A DNA stretch of 64,000 nt from Aphrophora alni (GCA_963513935.1 OY740776.1:8214724-8278723), one strand, 5' to 3'. Shown: positions 33,743-46,259, numbered from the stretch's first letter. Numbers and translations: made by a program. Notes: generated from the sequence alone by a model not told the origin.

Positions 33743-36700
33743 TGTAACAGACAGGACAGTAACGTAATTAATCATAAATGGATGTGCAGATGTAATAAAT
33801 TTTAATGTGAATTTGAATTAAGTTGTTTTTAAATAAAAAGTAGAATCTAGATAGATTTCTAAATAAATAATATATAACCTGAGATAAATAGACTAAATTA
33901 TGATAATAAAATGTTATATTAACTAAAACGAGGACAGTTTAGGCTAAATTAGGAGGAGCAACCTAGAGTAAATATTCACCATCCCAATGGAAGGTGCATC
34001 CTGAAGGACATATTTACCAAATTCATAAAATTAAATAATTTTAAAATGTACGATGTTTTGAGGGGGTGATTAATATTAATGGGTTGAAATAAAATTATAA
34101 GTGAACCAAAAAAGAACTTCGGAAAACAGTGTCACAGGGGTTCATTAACCTAAGGTCATTGTGGGGTTCTTACTGAACCAAGTAGGTATTGAATATTCAA
34201 ACTCATTTTGACCAAAGGGAGGTGAATTCTGTGGTGACATAAGTGTTTATTAGTATGATCAGAATGACATAGAAATGGTAGAGAATGGTTCAAGTGGTTA
34301 AATATTAGATATTGATGGATAAAATTAAAACAAATTTTTAAAATTTCAACTAAAATAAATTAAAATAATAATAAATGGTAATATGTTTAAATGTAAAACA
34401 CAATTAAGATTAATATTGATTATAAGCCTTAAAACCCGTTTAGGCCAGTTTTAGAAATTAATATTTGTAAAGAAACAAATATGAAACTTGAATAGAGAAA
34501 AAATTGAATTAACGATAGAGCCTTAAAACCCGTTTAGGCCAGCTTTAGAAATTAATATTTGTAAAGAAACAAATATGAAACTTTAATAAATAAAATTTAA
34601 TTTAAAGATAGGCTTAAAACCCATTTAGGCCAGTGTTGGAAATTGATATTTGTACACAAACAAATACGAAACTTAATTAAGTATAATATAATTTTACGAT
34701 AGAGCTTTAAAACACATTTAGGCCAAACTTAGAATTAGTATTTGAGGAAAGAACAAATACGCAAATTTAAATAAGTGAAACATGATTTATAAAGTATATA
34801 CTTTAGAAAATCAGTAAATTTTAGAATTTCGATATCTATATTTTAACTTAACTCATAAATTTTCAATAACAAATAAACCTTTTAGCGATAGAATCAGATG
34901 AAACTTTAAACTGATGATTAGATGATGTATAACTTCAGAATAAAAATTTTAAATTAAACCGAGTTGAAAAGTGGATAGAAGCCAAGACTACTCCAAATAA
35001 AAATAAGATTTATATAATAATAAACATAATTTACATCTGACATATAATAAGATATGATTAATGAAAACACCAGGATGATGTTGAATGATGAAGAATGACT
35101 GGGTGTGTGAGCATTAATTATGCTAAAACCAATTATAGGTTATGTACGTAATTTTAAGTGTAAAACGTAACGATAGAATAGGTTAGGTTAATAATAGCAA
35201 ACGTACAGGTTAGGTTGATAATTTTTTTATATACATTAGATAAATAAGAAGTAATAAATAAATGATAATGATTAAGATACTTGATTTGATTCTTAATAAT
35301 AAATAATGTAGATAAAGTTCAGCAGAAGAACTTAGGTGAACAATGGTAAAGTCATAGATATAACTTTAAACACTTTATAATAATAATACAGGATTTACAA
35401 TTGGCTAAATGATAATAATAAATAATTCAGTGGTGATTATATTTTAAATAAGATGAGATGTTTTTGATGAAACTTTGATGGATATTAATAAATAGATGAT
35501 GTAGATTTCTAAGAAAGTGAATAATAAATAAATTTTTTAAGGAGATATTGAGAGAATGTTAAGGAAACTTTTAGTAAGGAGGATGATTTCAGGAAGATAA
35601 TAAATAATTTGGATTGTGATTTAGTATTTGGTAATAGGAATTGTTAATAAATAATAATATGTAGTTTTTTTAATAAATCAGTAAGAGTAATGAGGTTTTT
35701 GAGGGGGTCAGTGATGATGTTCTGCGATGAGGTTCGACGATAAACAATAGACTAGGGGTTCCAATGTGACGCTAGATCTTTAAATGATGTTGTACGAGTG
35801 TTTTCTACGAGTTATTTTGCTGCGATGATATATTTGATTAGGGGTTCCAAAATGGACGCTAATCCTTGATAATAATTTTTAGAGATTCCAAAGGGAATAC
35901 TCACATTCTACGAGGTTGATGATTTTTTTTATAAGACAAGAGAGTCTTATTGGTGAACTGATTTATTAAAAATTTTTTTTTTCTTTAAAATGAAAGTAGG
36001 CAATGTACCAAATAACTGTTAGAGATGAAGTTGAGATAGATTCCTGAAATCTTAGGTAAATAAATTAATAATAAAATGATTTGATTAAGAGATAAATATG
36101 ATAGGGAAATATGAATTCTCAATTATGAATTTGAGGGATGGGTTTTTTGATTGGAAAAGAAATCTTCTTTTTAGCCATAAAATAAATATGTTTGTATGTT
36201 TTAAAAATTTCTTATAATGTGATATGTTTCAATAATTTGTTAACATGTAATAATAATAATGAATATAGATGATTTTGATTTTAAAAGATGTAATAATAAT
36301 AAAGATAGATGATTTTGATTTTGAAGATGCAATGTTTGTAATGAATAAAGATGACTTAGTAATCATGAAAGAGTTAATAATAAAAAATTGTAATGATGAA
36401 GAAGTGAATCATAAAAGGTGATGATTTGAAATAATAATAATTGATTTTGTCAATGAACATGTTTAATGATGTATTTTGAAATAATGCTGATATGTGATGT
36501 TGAGTTTATGATATGAAAATTTACAAAAGTTTGTTTGTCTATGATTTGATGATTTATTTCTGTTGTTCACATGTACTATGTTATACAATCTTCTGCTGTT
36601 GTAAAATAATAATGAATTAACAATGATGCTACGTTATGCACATTTGATTATGTTTTGATGATGAATTATACGATGTCAAATTTGTGCTTTTAAATATCAT

Positions 36701-37313
36701 TTGCATTATGATATGATTTGATAACTATCTATTTGTTGTTCACATGTTATATGTTTTAATATTGTCTGTTGTGACTAGTTTACAAATTGAAAATGATTTT
36801 ATGCTGTATACCTTGTAATATGATGTGTTACTTGACTCATTTAAAAAATTCATATTGGCTATGTCATGAATAATATATTTTATCATATTTTTTATCACAT
36901 TCTGTAATATGATTTGTATTTGACTTTTTGATTTCTGTAGTTTAATGTGTCATGAACAATATTATGTTTTGTTAAAAACATGTTGAGAAATGATTTCTGT
37001 CTATGTTGAATGTACCATTTTTGAAATTTATGATATTTTTGAGATTTATGTAATACTTAAAAATAATTGATGATGTTTTTGAAAAATCTGTAACAATGCA
37101 GAAAATTTATTATGCTTTTGAAATTTAAATGATGATGTTAAAACTTTTTGATATTGGTGATTTTTAAAAAATTGTTAAATGATAAATTAAAATTATTTCG
37201 AAATTGTTATTAGGACTGTTCTTGTTCTCCGTAAAAGGTGGCAAGGGGTTGGAGTGTCCCAGCTTCCATGTTTTTTTTCTTCGAGATTCTTATTTCTGCG
37301 TAATGAGAATCTC
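33743..37313 (+). other. Long non-coding region of the young LTR element
   Basis: AT-rich, no gene in any frame. It contains the four-copy tandem repeat at 34428-34770, related phrases at 35745-35870 (AGGGGTTCCAA.. with GACGCTA) and, near its end, a conserved block (37206-37272) also present in the older element at 38873-38930. Confidence 0.7.
34428..34770 (+). repeat. Tandem repeat of about 93 bp, four copies, each with a small hairpin
   Basis: The unit contains CTTAAAACCCGTTTAGGCCAG followed by AGAAATTAATATTTGTA..ACAAATA. The ATATTTGT/ACAAATAT pair can form a stem-loop in each unit. Copies 1 and 2 are nearly identical; 3 and 4 are progressively diverged. Confidence 0.8.
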
Positions 37314-37324
37314 GAAGGAGGGGG
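37281..37324 (+). promoter_or_regulatory. Hairpin plus polypurine tract before the 3' LTR
   Basis: TCGAGATTCT (37281-37290) pairs with AGAATCTCGA (37306-37315). The polypurine tract GAAGGAGGGGG follows at 37314-37324, 4 bases before the LTR; it primes plus-strand synthesis. The same hairpin and tract occur in the older element (38939-38984). Confidence 0.7.
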
Positions 37325-37328
37325 TTTC

Positions 37329-38188
37329 TGTAAGCATGGGACATCTTCCAACCAAAATAAATAATAAATATTAAGTTTAAATAAAGTACAAGTAATATTA
37401 ATGTAGTAATAATATTCAGAATAATTATTATATATAAATAGAAAGTGTAAAGTGTTCTTAAACAATGTCACAATATAATATTGAAAGTTTAAATTTCGAA
37501 ATGTGCGCGCCGATAAAAATTAACAGACATGAATAAAGGAAATATGAGACCTGGAAAAACTTCCCATGAGTCAGCGAGCATTAGCTTTGCCAAGCAAGAA
37601 TATCCCATGATGCCTTGCGAGAGCGTCTTTCCAACCAAGAAGGAAGCGTTGCAGAGAGTCTTTGTCAGGATCCTGCACGATATAGTCGTAATAGAAGTTG
37701 GCTGGACAGACTCGTTTTCAGGCCAAGATGGAAAATCTCCGTTAATAATGAAGTTAGAAGGACTCAAAGTTATGGACAATGGTTACTCGTGAGTAAAGTG
37801 TAAAATACTTAAGAAAATAATTTCGACGATCTAATTGGGAACATTTTAAGAACTTTGATTTTGAACAATAACTTACACATGTACATTTTCTATATTTCAC
37901 ATAATTGTATGCTAATGATGTTTTTGTTTGGATAATTATGTCTTTGTTTTTGAGTTATACAATAAAGGGAAGGTTTCTTGTTTTAACTATGTCTGGCTAA
38001 AATAATTTGTGTTAACCATGTGCCATGCTATGCTAGTAACTGTAAGTACGATTTGAGATTGCAATCCTGCCCCTTAGGATAATTAAAATAGTAAATTTAA
38101 ATGTAGAATTGTAAGAACGCAGACTTACAATTAGGTAAGTTACTTAAAATTTGATAAAAAGCTCTAAAAGCACTTAATAAACGTTATA
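37329..38188 (+). repeat. 3' LTR of the young element
   Basis: Appears identical to 31472-32331 and is followed by the duplication ATTT at 38189-38192. Confidence 0.85.
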
Positions 38189-38986
38189 ATTTGTTTCATT
38201 AAATTGTTTAACTTGCTATAATAGTAACAAAAGAAAAAAGATTTTGAATTTAAAGATGTAATAATAACAACAAATGTAAAAGATTTTGATTTTTAGAAAA
38301 TGTAACAAGGATGATAAATGAATATGACTTTATAATGATGAATAAGTGGATTATGAAAATTGTAATTTGAAATAATAACAATTGATTTTAATTAATGAAC
38401 AAGTGTAATGATGTATTTTGAGCTTGGTGCTAATATATGATGTTTGGATTTTATGATATAAAAAATTTTTTACTAAATTTTGTTTGTCTATGATTTGATG
38501 ATTATTATTTTTGTTCACACATATTATATTCTAATATTGTCTGTTATGACCATGTTACAATTTGAAAATGATTTGTGCTACATGTCTTGTAATATGATTT
38601 AATACTTGAAAATTTGATCATTGTATATGTTTGTTTTATAAACGATATTATGTTATGTTGAAACCATGTAGAGATATGATTTCTGTTTACGTTCTATATA
38701 TCAATTTTAAGTTGATGATATGTTTTTTTTTGCTTGTTTTGAAACTATGTAAAAGACAACTATGTGATTATATTTTTGAAAACTAATGTAACACTCACTA
38801 AAAATTATGATGTTATTTTTGAAATTGTTAAATTGTATAAACTAAATTTTCTTTTTTCTAAATTGTTATTGGAACTGCACTTGTTCTCCGTAAGAGGTGG
38901 CAAGGGGTTGGAATGTCCCAGCTTCCATGCTTTTTTCTTCGAGATTCTTATTACTGCGTAATGCGAATCTCGAAGGAGGGGGTTTC

Positions 38987-39934
38987 TGTAAGCATGGGAC
39001 ATCTCCAACCAAATAAAAATATAAATTAATAATATTTTAAGCAATTAAGCAATTAGATTAATAAAATTAATAATTAGGAAGCTCACATAAAAAATTAAAA
39101 TAATGAACAACAAATTTAAAAACTTTAATCAAAAGACATTTAAAACAAATTATTAAAATCAATAAATTAAATTAAGCGCTAAATTGAATACGATGTACAC
39201 CCTCTAGGGCACAATTGACAAAAGTGCGGGTTGCAATGCAACTAAAAAGACGGTGCAAATTAGAAACGGAAAAATAACAATTCCAGGAATTTGCCCAATG
39301 CTCACCATGTTTAACATTGGGCGTGCCGTTTCGGCGACACAACCGAACTCACTTCGTCTTTAGCGTGCTAAGATGGTGGACGCCTTCTCTGAACGCTGTT
39401 TGTTAAAACAATTATGGTGCGATTTGAAGGTTATGAGTACTTGAAAGTTTCACGCAACAAATGTTGTTAAAAAGGTGTGTTATCGGCTGGTGTATTTGGA
39501 CATAGAAATGTGAGTAAAAATTGTTGTTATGTATGTACATTGGAGAGTAACCAAGTGTTTGTGTTTGGACAGTGGGTCAGACTTTTGGTATGTGGGTTTC
39601 ACGTGAAAATTTGTAAAGCTTTTATTCTTATTATAGTAATAATATGTATAACCTAACACATAAATGATTTCATGTTGGCTAAGATTTTTTTTTTGTTGTT
39701 GTACAAATTATATACATGCAATTCTGGTCATGAAGGGGGGGATTTTCATTAACAGATATGAGTGAGTAGAAATATAGAGTCAAGTCGCCATAATGTTTTG
39801 ATTTCTTTATTGACTCCTGTTTCCTCTAGTACTACAAATACCACAGAATACACGACCCTGAGATTAAAGCCTAAAAATCAATCAATTAAATAAAAAATAG
39901 TAGTAAAATTCAAATGTAAAGTGTTCAAAATCTC
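38987..39934 (+). repeat. 3' LTR of the older element (second LTR subfamily)
   Basis: Starts TGTAAGCATGGGACATCTCC right after a polypurine tract. Beyond the first about 40 bases it differs from the young LTRs but matches the minus-strand LTR at 50117-50972 (shared: ACACCCTCTAG, CAATTGACAAAAG, ATTCTGGTCAT, ATATGAGTGAGTA). The right end is estimated. Confidence 0.65.
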
Positions 39935-40252
39935 AGTGAAAATAATCAACAAGTTTCAGAAGTAAGATTATTTTAAATTTATAACTTAAATTAATAAATA
40001 ATAAATTTTTAACAATTAAATTCATTTTTTTTAATATTTTTTGTAATGGCAAGGCAAGCTAGTTACAGTAGTACACTAAAAGGAAATAAAAATTAAATAC
40101 TAAAATACATATTCTTTCCAATAACTTCAATAAAAAATAATTTTAAATTAAAGGTCATCACACATGAACAACAAAAAATGTTATCTACAAAGTGCAGTCC
40201 AGGTTTTGCCTAGGTCAATATATTAGCCTAACCAAAGACAACCTAAGCACCC
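39935..40252. other. Short unassigned stretch between LTRs
   Basis: AT-rich; nothing recognised. Confidence 0.4.
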
Positions 40253-40256
40253 TGAT

Positions 40257-41139
40257 TATAACGTTTATAATGTGCTTTAAGAGCTTTTAATCAATTTTTT
40301 AGTAACTTACCTAGTTGTAAGTCTGCGTTCTTACAACTCTACATTTATATTTACCATTTTTAATTATCCTAAGGGCAGGATTGCAATCTCAAATCGTAAT
40401 TACAGTTACTAGCATAGCATGGCACAGGTTGACACAAATTATCTAGCCAGACACTCTTAGTAAAACAGAAATCTCCTTTTTTATTTTATCAAGAAACAAA
40501 GACATTATTATTTAAGTAAAAATATCATTAACATTTATCATTTAACTAAATGAAATACTAAAATTATTAACATGTGCAAATTATTGTTACTATTAATGTT
40601 CAAAAATCAAAGTTCTTATTTATGTTCCAATTTAAACCAATGATGTTACATTTTTTCACTTTACTCACGAGTTACAATGTCCATATACTTTGAGTTGTTC
40701 TAAACTTCATAACTAACGGAGATTTTCCATCTTAGACTGAAAGCGAGTCTGTCCAGCCATTCTTTGATACGACTGCTCCGTGTAGATTCCTGACAAAGAC
40801 TGAAAACCACGTTTCCTCCAGACGCTAGGCAAAGCTAATCCTCGCTGAGGATCATGGGGAGTTTCTCCAGGGTTTCACTTCCTACCTGAACGGACTTGTG
40901 CAACGTCTGATAATTTTATCGGCGCGAACAGTTCAAAATTTAAACTTTCAATGTTATTCATTGTTTTAAACTGTTTCAACTATCATTGGTTATCACTGTT
41001 CATTTTAAGAACATTTCACAGTTGCTTATCTTTTATGTAATTTGTTTATTTCTTATTATTATTCTATATATTACTAATATTAATCCTAACATTTATTGTT
41101 TTATTATTTTTATTGGTTGGGAGATGTCCCATGCTTACA
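40257..41139 (-). mobile_element. Solo LTR of the young-element family
   Basis: Reverse complement begins TGTAAGCATGGGACATCTCC and ends CGTTATA. It follows the young LTR throughout (for example the GATTGCAATCTCAAATCGTA segment and CGCGCC(G)AT region) with moderate divergence. TGAT at 40253-40256 and 41140-41143 is a 4-bp target duplication. No interior is present, so it arose by recombination between two LTRs. Confidence 0.85.
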
Positions 41140-41678
41140 TGATGAATGGTCCAGATATGATGTAAAAATCATTGATATAGAGAAACCAACTGCACAACAT
41201 GCAGCAATCCACATTGTTGTCACTTTTCATGACTGCTTCACAACAAAAAATATAAAATCACTCCCGCATCCAAATGTAACCCTTCAGAACTAAGAAGATG
41301 TCTCATCAATGGGGTACAAAATCTAGAGAACCTCCTAACCTTAATCTTAGATAAATCATCCTTTATTCATTTCTCTCAACAGGCTTACTTAAAATTAATA
41401 TAATTTAAAAAACATTTGTTTGTGGTTCAACACACTCAACACAGATTCATCCTAGATTACAACAATTCAGTCTTCTTTTTATACTCTTTACTGATTGAGA
41501 AAGTGAACTGTGTTTACAAAATATTTCAGAACTTTAGTATTTTATTGTGTTTCCCATTTTTGTACTATTAGGTAATACCAAGGACTACTTTTCAAGGTAG
41601 CCATACAAAATCTTAACTAATATGCCCTATTAAACTCTAACCTAAAATTGAATCAAGGTCAATTGCAAATGGGCTTAC

Positions 41679-41778
41679 CTGGTATATTTTGTACTGCTCT
41701 GTGACTAAAAGATCTGCCAACTGTAAAGACTGTGTGTTCACCCATACTATGCAGAACTGTGTGGAGTAGAAGTACAAT
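41679..41778 (-). pseudogene. Nup107: Nup107 exon (near C-terminus), two-base slip
   Basis: Between acceptor (TTTAAATTCAG) and donor (CAG|GTAAGCC) on the minus strand. It begins IVLLLHTVLHSMGEH in phase with the exon at 43609-43734 and matches the Nup107 region [20 protein letters not shown]. After GEH the frame breaks within CACACAG: the expected continuation SLQLADLL is present one frame over, and an extra CA unit would restore it. The break is therefore a two-base loss in a short CA run. This is either real decay or a sequencing slip. The last Nup107 exon, encoding the final about 35 residues, was not found below this. Confidence 0.75.
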
Positions 41779-43608
41779 CTGAATTTAAAAAATAAATTTA
41801 CACATTTTATTTAAGATTTGTTCTTAATCTTGTAAATATTATTAATATATAACAAATATGAAAAGAGTTTTCAAGTGGATCTGATGAATTTAGTGATGTT
41901 GTTGTGATCGTGAGTTTATTAAGCCTAAATCTATAATTTTAACTTTACGAAAGTTCTATATAAATTCTAGACTTCGAAAACATGTCACATTTCATCTTGT
42001 AATTCTATCTTTTCATTTAATGAATTATTTTAATACTATGGGTAATATAAGTTCCTTTTTTGTTAGTGGTAACCGAATTGTCTAAACACCCAAGAATATT
42101 GAAAGAGTGAGGGTAGGTTATGTTAGCCCGCAGAAATCTGTAATGTGCCATGCAGACACCTTGGAAATGTCTACTACAGGTGCAAGGAAAATTTTGCAAT
42201 ATGATTTAAATGACCACTCTTACAAATTACAAGTAGGTTTTTAAATTAACGTCAGAGATATAATTTTGTGATACGATAGATAGTGAGCTCCATTTTAAAT
42301 TAAATTTTTTTTAGGACAAAAATGGTTTTTCAGTGTTATTCAATAACAAACGATACTTTGTAATTCTACGGAATTATTTTTACCTACTCTTCGAAGATGG
42401 AACATGAACACTGTAAACATCTGGTTTCAAAATGGTGCTCATTGAACTATACATCAAGAGAAATAATAAAGTGATTGTAACAGTCTTTAACGAGAAGCTA
42501 ATCTTAAGATTTAGTGATTTATAAGTAGTCTGCAAATCTATTGATATGACTTTAAACTATTTTCTCTGGGGTTTTGTAAACCTAAAAGACAAGTTTACAA
42601 ATACAGACTTATAACAATTTAAGAGCTGAAGGTCAAATTATCACAAGAAAGGATCATGAAGAATTATCTTTGAAGATTGGAGGATAAGGCGAGATGAAAG
42701 AAGTAAGTAAGTCTTAAACACTACGCTACGAGCAATAAATAACAACATCAATCCTTAGAACACCATTGACGTAGATTCACACAAAGTGCAACATTGCTCC
42801 AAACGTGAATTCCCACAAAAGATTATTGTGGAGTAAGTAGTTTAATAATCATACAACAGAGTTCAGGCAAATAGAAATTTAGTAACTATAGACACTTAAG
42901 ACTTATTTTCTAAGATTTGAAGTTGATAACAAAAAACTAAGCATTGCTATAGTGATGATCTTAGCAACAGTTTCACTATGGTAATGGTTTCTTGCTATCG
43001 CTCTCAACTGTTATACTTAACTCTTTAGGAACTTGGAAACACTGGATGTAGTGAATTTTTGTGTGTAAATAAATAGTTTTAAAGTTTTTAAATAGAGGAA
43101 AGAAGTTTTAAAACCAAACTATCCATAATCTCATATTTTAAAGAGTCTTTAGATTTCTCCTTTAAGAAAAGGGTATGTCGTTTAGCCTGGTCAGCTTTTA
43201 GTCTAGGTTTGTATAAAATTAGTTAAATTAAAATAATATTTAAAATAGAGAGATTAAAATTTCTTTGAAGGTCTAAAAATTATAAGCGGTTTTAGTTAGA
43301 ATAATGTAGTGGGAAACAATTCGATAGTGAATTGATACAGGTCTTCCAATTATCTTGGAAAATTTACTATATTTCACACACAAAAAGACAAAAGTGAGAT
43401 AATTCTGTTGTCATCTGCTGCGACTGATGGGCGTTTTTGTTTTTAGACTCCTCTTCATCCTTTAGAAAGTTAGGAAAGAGAAAATGTTGTACTAAGTGAT
43501 TAGCTTAAAGATATTCCTTTACATGTTTGAAATGTAATAAGCACGACTTCCAAGCAGGTGAAGCTGCGAGCACACAGATAGTGTCCTATAACAATACTAT
43601 ATATTTAC
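41779..43608 (-). other. Nup107 intron
   Basis: AT-rich; no mobile element or exon recognised. Confidence 0.5.
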
Positions 43609-43734
43609 CTTAGGTATACACAAAGATCTTAATGATTTCATCTGTTGTTGTCTCAATGCATCTTCCGCCTCCAGGTCTACAAACCATCCACCTTCAGGGA
43701 ATACTAAAACATTGTACAGCTGTGCTTTTACACT
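43609..43734 (-). CDS. Nup107: Nup107 exon (intact)
   Basis: 126 bases, 42 codons, phase 0 at both ends, acceptor ATATTGCAG and donor AAG|GTAAAT. It encodes SVKAQLYNVLVFPEGGWFVD followed by LEAEDALRQQQMKSLRSLCI and PK. This is the Nup107 segment with the YNVLLFVDGGWMVD and LRKLCLPML signatures in vertebrates. Nup107 is a scaffold subunit of the nuclear pore Y-complex (Nup107-160), partnering Nup133 through this C-terminal helical region. All splice features are good. Confidence 0.85.
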
Positions 43735-44439
43735 CTGCAATATAAAATAAATATATCTCATTAAAATTACAACCGACAATAACAATCTTGATTCTATTGA
43801 CTTATAAGATGGTGAGGCTAGAGGAAGGGCACTCAACAGGTACAACCTTAGGATGTTGACAGGTTTGTTAGAGAACAGTAACATAAAGAGGGATGACCCA
43901 TCTTGTGATATAAAGTAACTGTGGGCGAGGCGAAGAGGTGGTACTTTTCTAAAAACATTTGCTTTCCTCCCTGGTGTACTTAGAACAAATTATGTCTTCA
44001 CTCTTTCTGTTTCATTACACATTCAAACACATTTTATTCCAACAACTGTACTATTCTTTGGAGGAAACTATAGTGATTCTGAAATTGTTAATGTTTTTTA
44101 AAAACCATTAAAATTTTGAGTTATAAAATTAGATTACTAAGAAAACTATTATTTTACGTAATTATGTTGTAAAACTTAATATGTACAGGGTTTTGTGACA
44201 TGGAAGTAATAAGTAAGGAAGTTTTTATTTTTGGTTGGATTAAATTTTAATTAGTGAGCAATAAAGAAAAAAACTAGAACTTATTTTTGTGTAAGAAGCT
44301 TTTTTTATACTACGAGCAAGAAAATATTCTAATTCTGCGTTGAAGAGAATACAAAACTTTTTATATCATTAAATTTTCAAGACATATTTGCTTTGTTAAA
44401 ATATAAATTTGAAATAAAGTTTTTTACCTTTGTTTCCAT

Positions 44440-45268
44440 CAAGTGACCTCTTTTTTATAATCGTGACACGTTTCGGAACTTTTATCCCATCTTCAGACAC
44501 AGGTATATTAATTTAAATTACTCGACCAAGGTCGTCAAACACTAAAATTATTCATAAAACACACATAACGGACATTAAAGATCCGTTTTGATGTATACCT
44601 TCTGGCTACCGGATGTCAACTGACCATTTGTTATCTCGCGCACTCCGAACCTGTTCTTACCGCGGGCTTCTTGAATTCTTATTGCCGTGTCGTACAAGGT
44701 ATTTGAGTCGAAATTTATTTGGTCGTTCAATAGTCAATGTTCGCCATTTGCATCTCTTTATTTTAACGCCTTATAAATCTCGTACTCCTTGACTGCATTC
44801 ATAAATCTACCTTTAGAACATATTTTGATTGCTTTCAGGTTATTCTGTAGGTCTGTGTATCCATGGTTCTCGTCTATTAGATAGATGGCGTGCAAAATTC
44901 GATTTGTTAGCTGAAATTGTTCTTTTTGGCAAGTGTTTTTTAAATCGAGTCTTAAACGCTCTCCCAATTTGGCCTATGTATACTTTTTCACAATCATTAC
45001 ATGTCAATCTATACATGCCAGTTAGGTTTTCTAAGGGTCTTGGGTTTTGGAGATGAAGAAGTTGTTTATTGGTGTTAGTAGTTCGGAAGGCTACTATTCT
45101 GTTGAGTTTATGGAAGGTAGAAGTGACTATTGTAGTTAGAATGCTGCCATATTCAGTTGATACATTGACAGGTTTTGTTTTCTCTTTGGGACGCGATTTA
45201 GATCTAACTTTGTGTTTTAATAGAAGTTTGTCGATTATGGAGCTTCTGTATGGCGATGTATTTGACAA
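44440..45268 (-). mobile_element. Penelope-like element, 5'-truncated (GIY-YIG endonuclease end)
   Basis: From 45268 downward the minus strand reads a linker with IIDKLLLKHK, then YRLTCNDCEKVYIGQIGRAF and KTRFKKHLP, the GIY-YIG nuclease with its CX2C zinc pair typical of Penelope-like retroelements. The frame shifts at a tetranucleotide duplication (ATCTATCT, about 44878-44886) and continues LIDENHGYTDL and AVKEYEIYKALK to 44758. The 3' non-coding part (44440-44757) includes CTGAAGATGGGATAAAAG..CCGAAACGTG. The reverse transcriptase is missing. It lies in the intron between two Nup107 exons, same strand. Confidence 0.8.
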
Positions 45269-46259
45269 AGACTACTTGAAACATTAACAGAAGACTAATT
45301 GAACTTAGTAAAGAATTGTTAAAAAATCAAAGGTCAGCAGAGAATCAATTATGACGATTTTAAGTTAGTTTCTGTGAAGAAGTGTGACCATAGATGAGAC
45401 ATTATAGGAAACTATAGGAAACTAAATGTGTCCTCAACTCTATGCAGTGTAAAAAGATGAAAATATAAAATGCTTTGAGTATCCGTAAAAGGATCAATCT
45501 GTATCCACTAACGTAGACTTGGGAAGAGTCTTGTTGAAAGATCTAAAGCAGAAAGACTTTTTTTGGAGATGCGTTTCAGAAAGATGATGGACTAAACTAA
45601 ATGAAAAACAGTAGTGAGATGGGTTGAGACTAAAGTATAAATTTAAATAAAAAGAACAACTTTGGTATATACTAAAAACTGTAATATGAAAATATAATAG
45701 ACGAAACAGTTGTGAAATTTTTAAAATAGGGAACAACTCAAATTTAATAACACAATCTGTTGTTTTAAACAGTGACTTTAATAAAAATTGTATACACAAA
45801 TCTTACTGTTTCTAATATATATAATGCATATTTAATAGTAATAGTTCTGTTTTGTCAGATGAGATTAAATTTCCCTCTTGGTAATAGAAAGGATACTTAA
45901 ATTGGAATTTTATTATATAAATCTTAGGACTAGGTAAGCAAAAAGTACCTGATAAAAATGATCCTTTTAGACCCTTAAAAATTAGAAAAAGAATGAACAA
46001 AATTGAAGATTGAGTAACTTGTGAGTGATAAAATAAAAAGATTTTAATGAATGAGTAAAAGCTATGTTAAAGATTTAGAGAAGTGACGTCACAGACAGTG
46101 ACATCATTTGTATGACGGTCAACTTTAATTCCACTGATATTATTAATATGATCACTTCTGGGGAACTTATTATCAATGAGGACACCCAAGAACCTGTTGA
46201 ATTTACATATTTTATTTGAGACATTATCTAGAGCCTTGAGGCAGCCATAATTTATGTAC

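Larger units (their letters stand above)
31472..38188 (+). mobile_element. Complete young LTR retrotransposon lacking visible pol
   Basis: Two LTRs of 860 bp (31472-32331 and 37329-38188) appear identical over the segments compared, begin TGTAAGCATGG and end CGTTATA, and are flanked by ATTT (31468-31471 and 38189-38192). A primer-binding site follows the first LTR and a polypurine tract precedes the second. The interior (about 5.0 kb) has only one long reading frame, a coiled-coil protein, and about 3.6 kb of non-coding DNA with tandem repeats. No protease, reverse transcriptase, RNase H or integrase was seen, so it is presumably mobilised by a relative's enzymes. Identical LTRs suggest a recent insertion. 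Confidence 0.85.
28640..39934 (+). mobile_element. Older Ty3/gypsy-type element, 5'-truncated and split by a younger element
   Basis: Parts in order: integrase (28648-29746), a long non-coding 3' region (29747-31471), the inserted younger element (31472-38188) with its 4-bp duplication, the rest of the 3' region (38193-38986) ending in hairpin and polypurine tract, and a 3' LTR starting TGTAAGCATGGGACATC at 38987 and ending near 39934. The two halves of the 3' region align to one continuous stretch of the younger element (about 36190-36250), which shows that the interruption is an insertion. The left boundary is approximate; gag, protease, reverse transcriptase and 5' LTR are missing. Confidence 0.75.

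Noticed and set aside
44829..45287. Plus-strand open frames over the Penelope fragment
   Set aside because: Antisense shadows of the GIY-YIG coding region.
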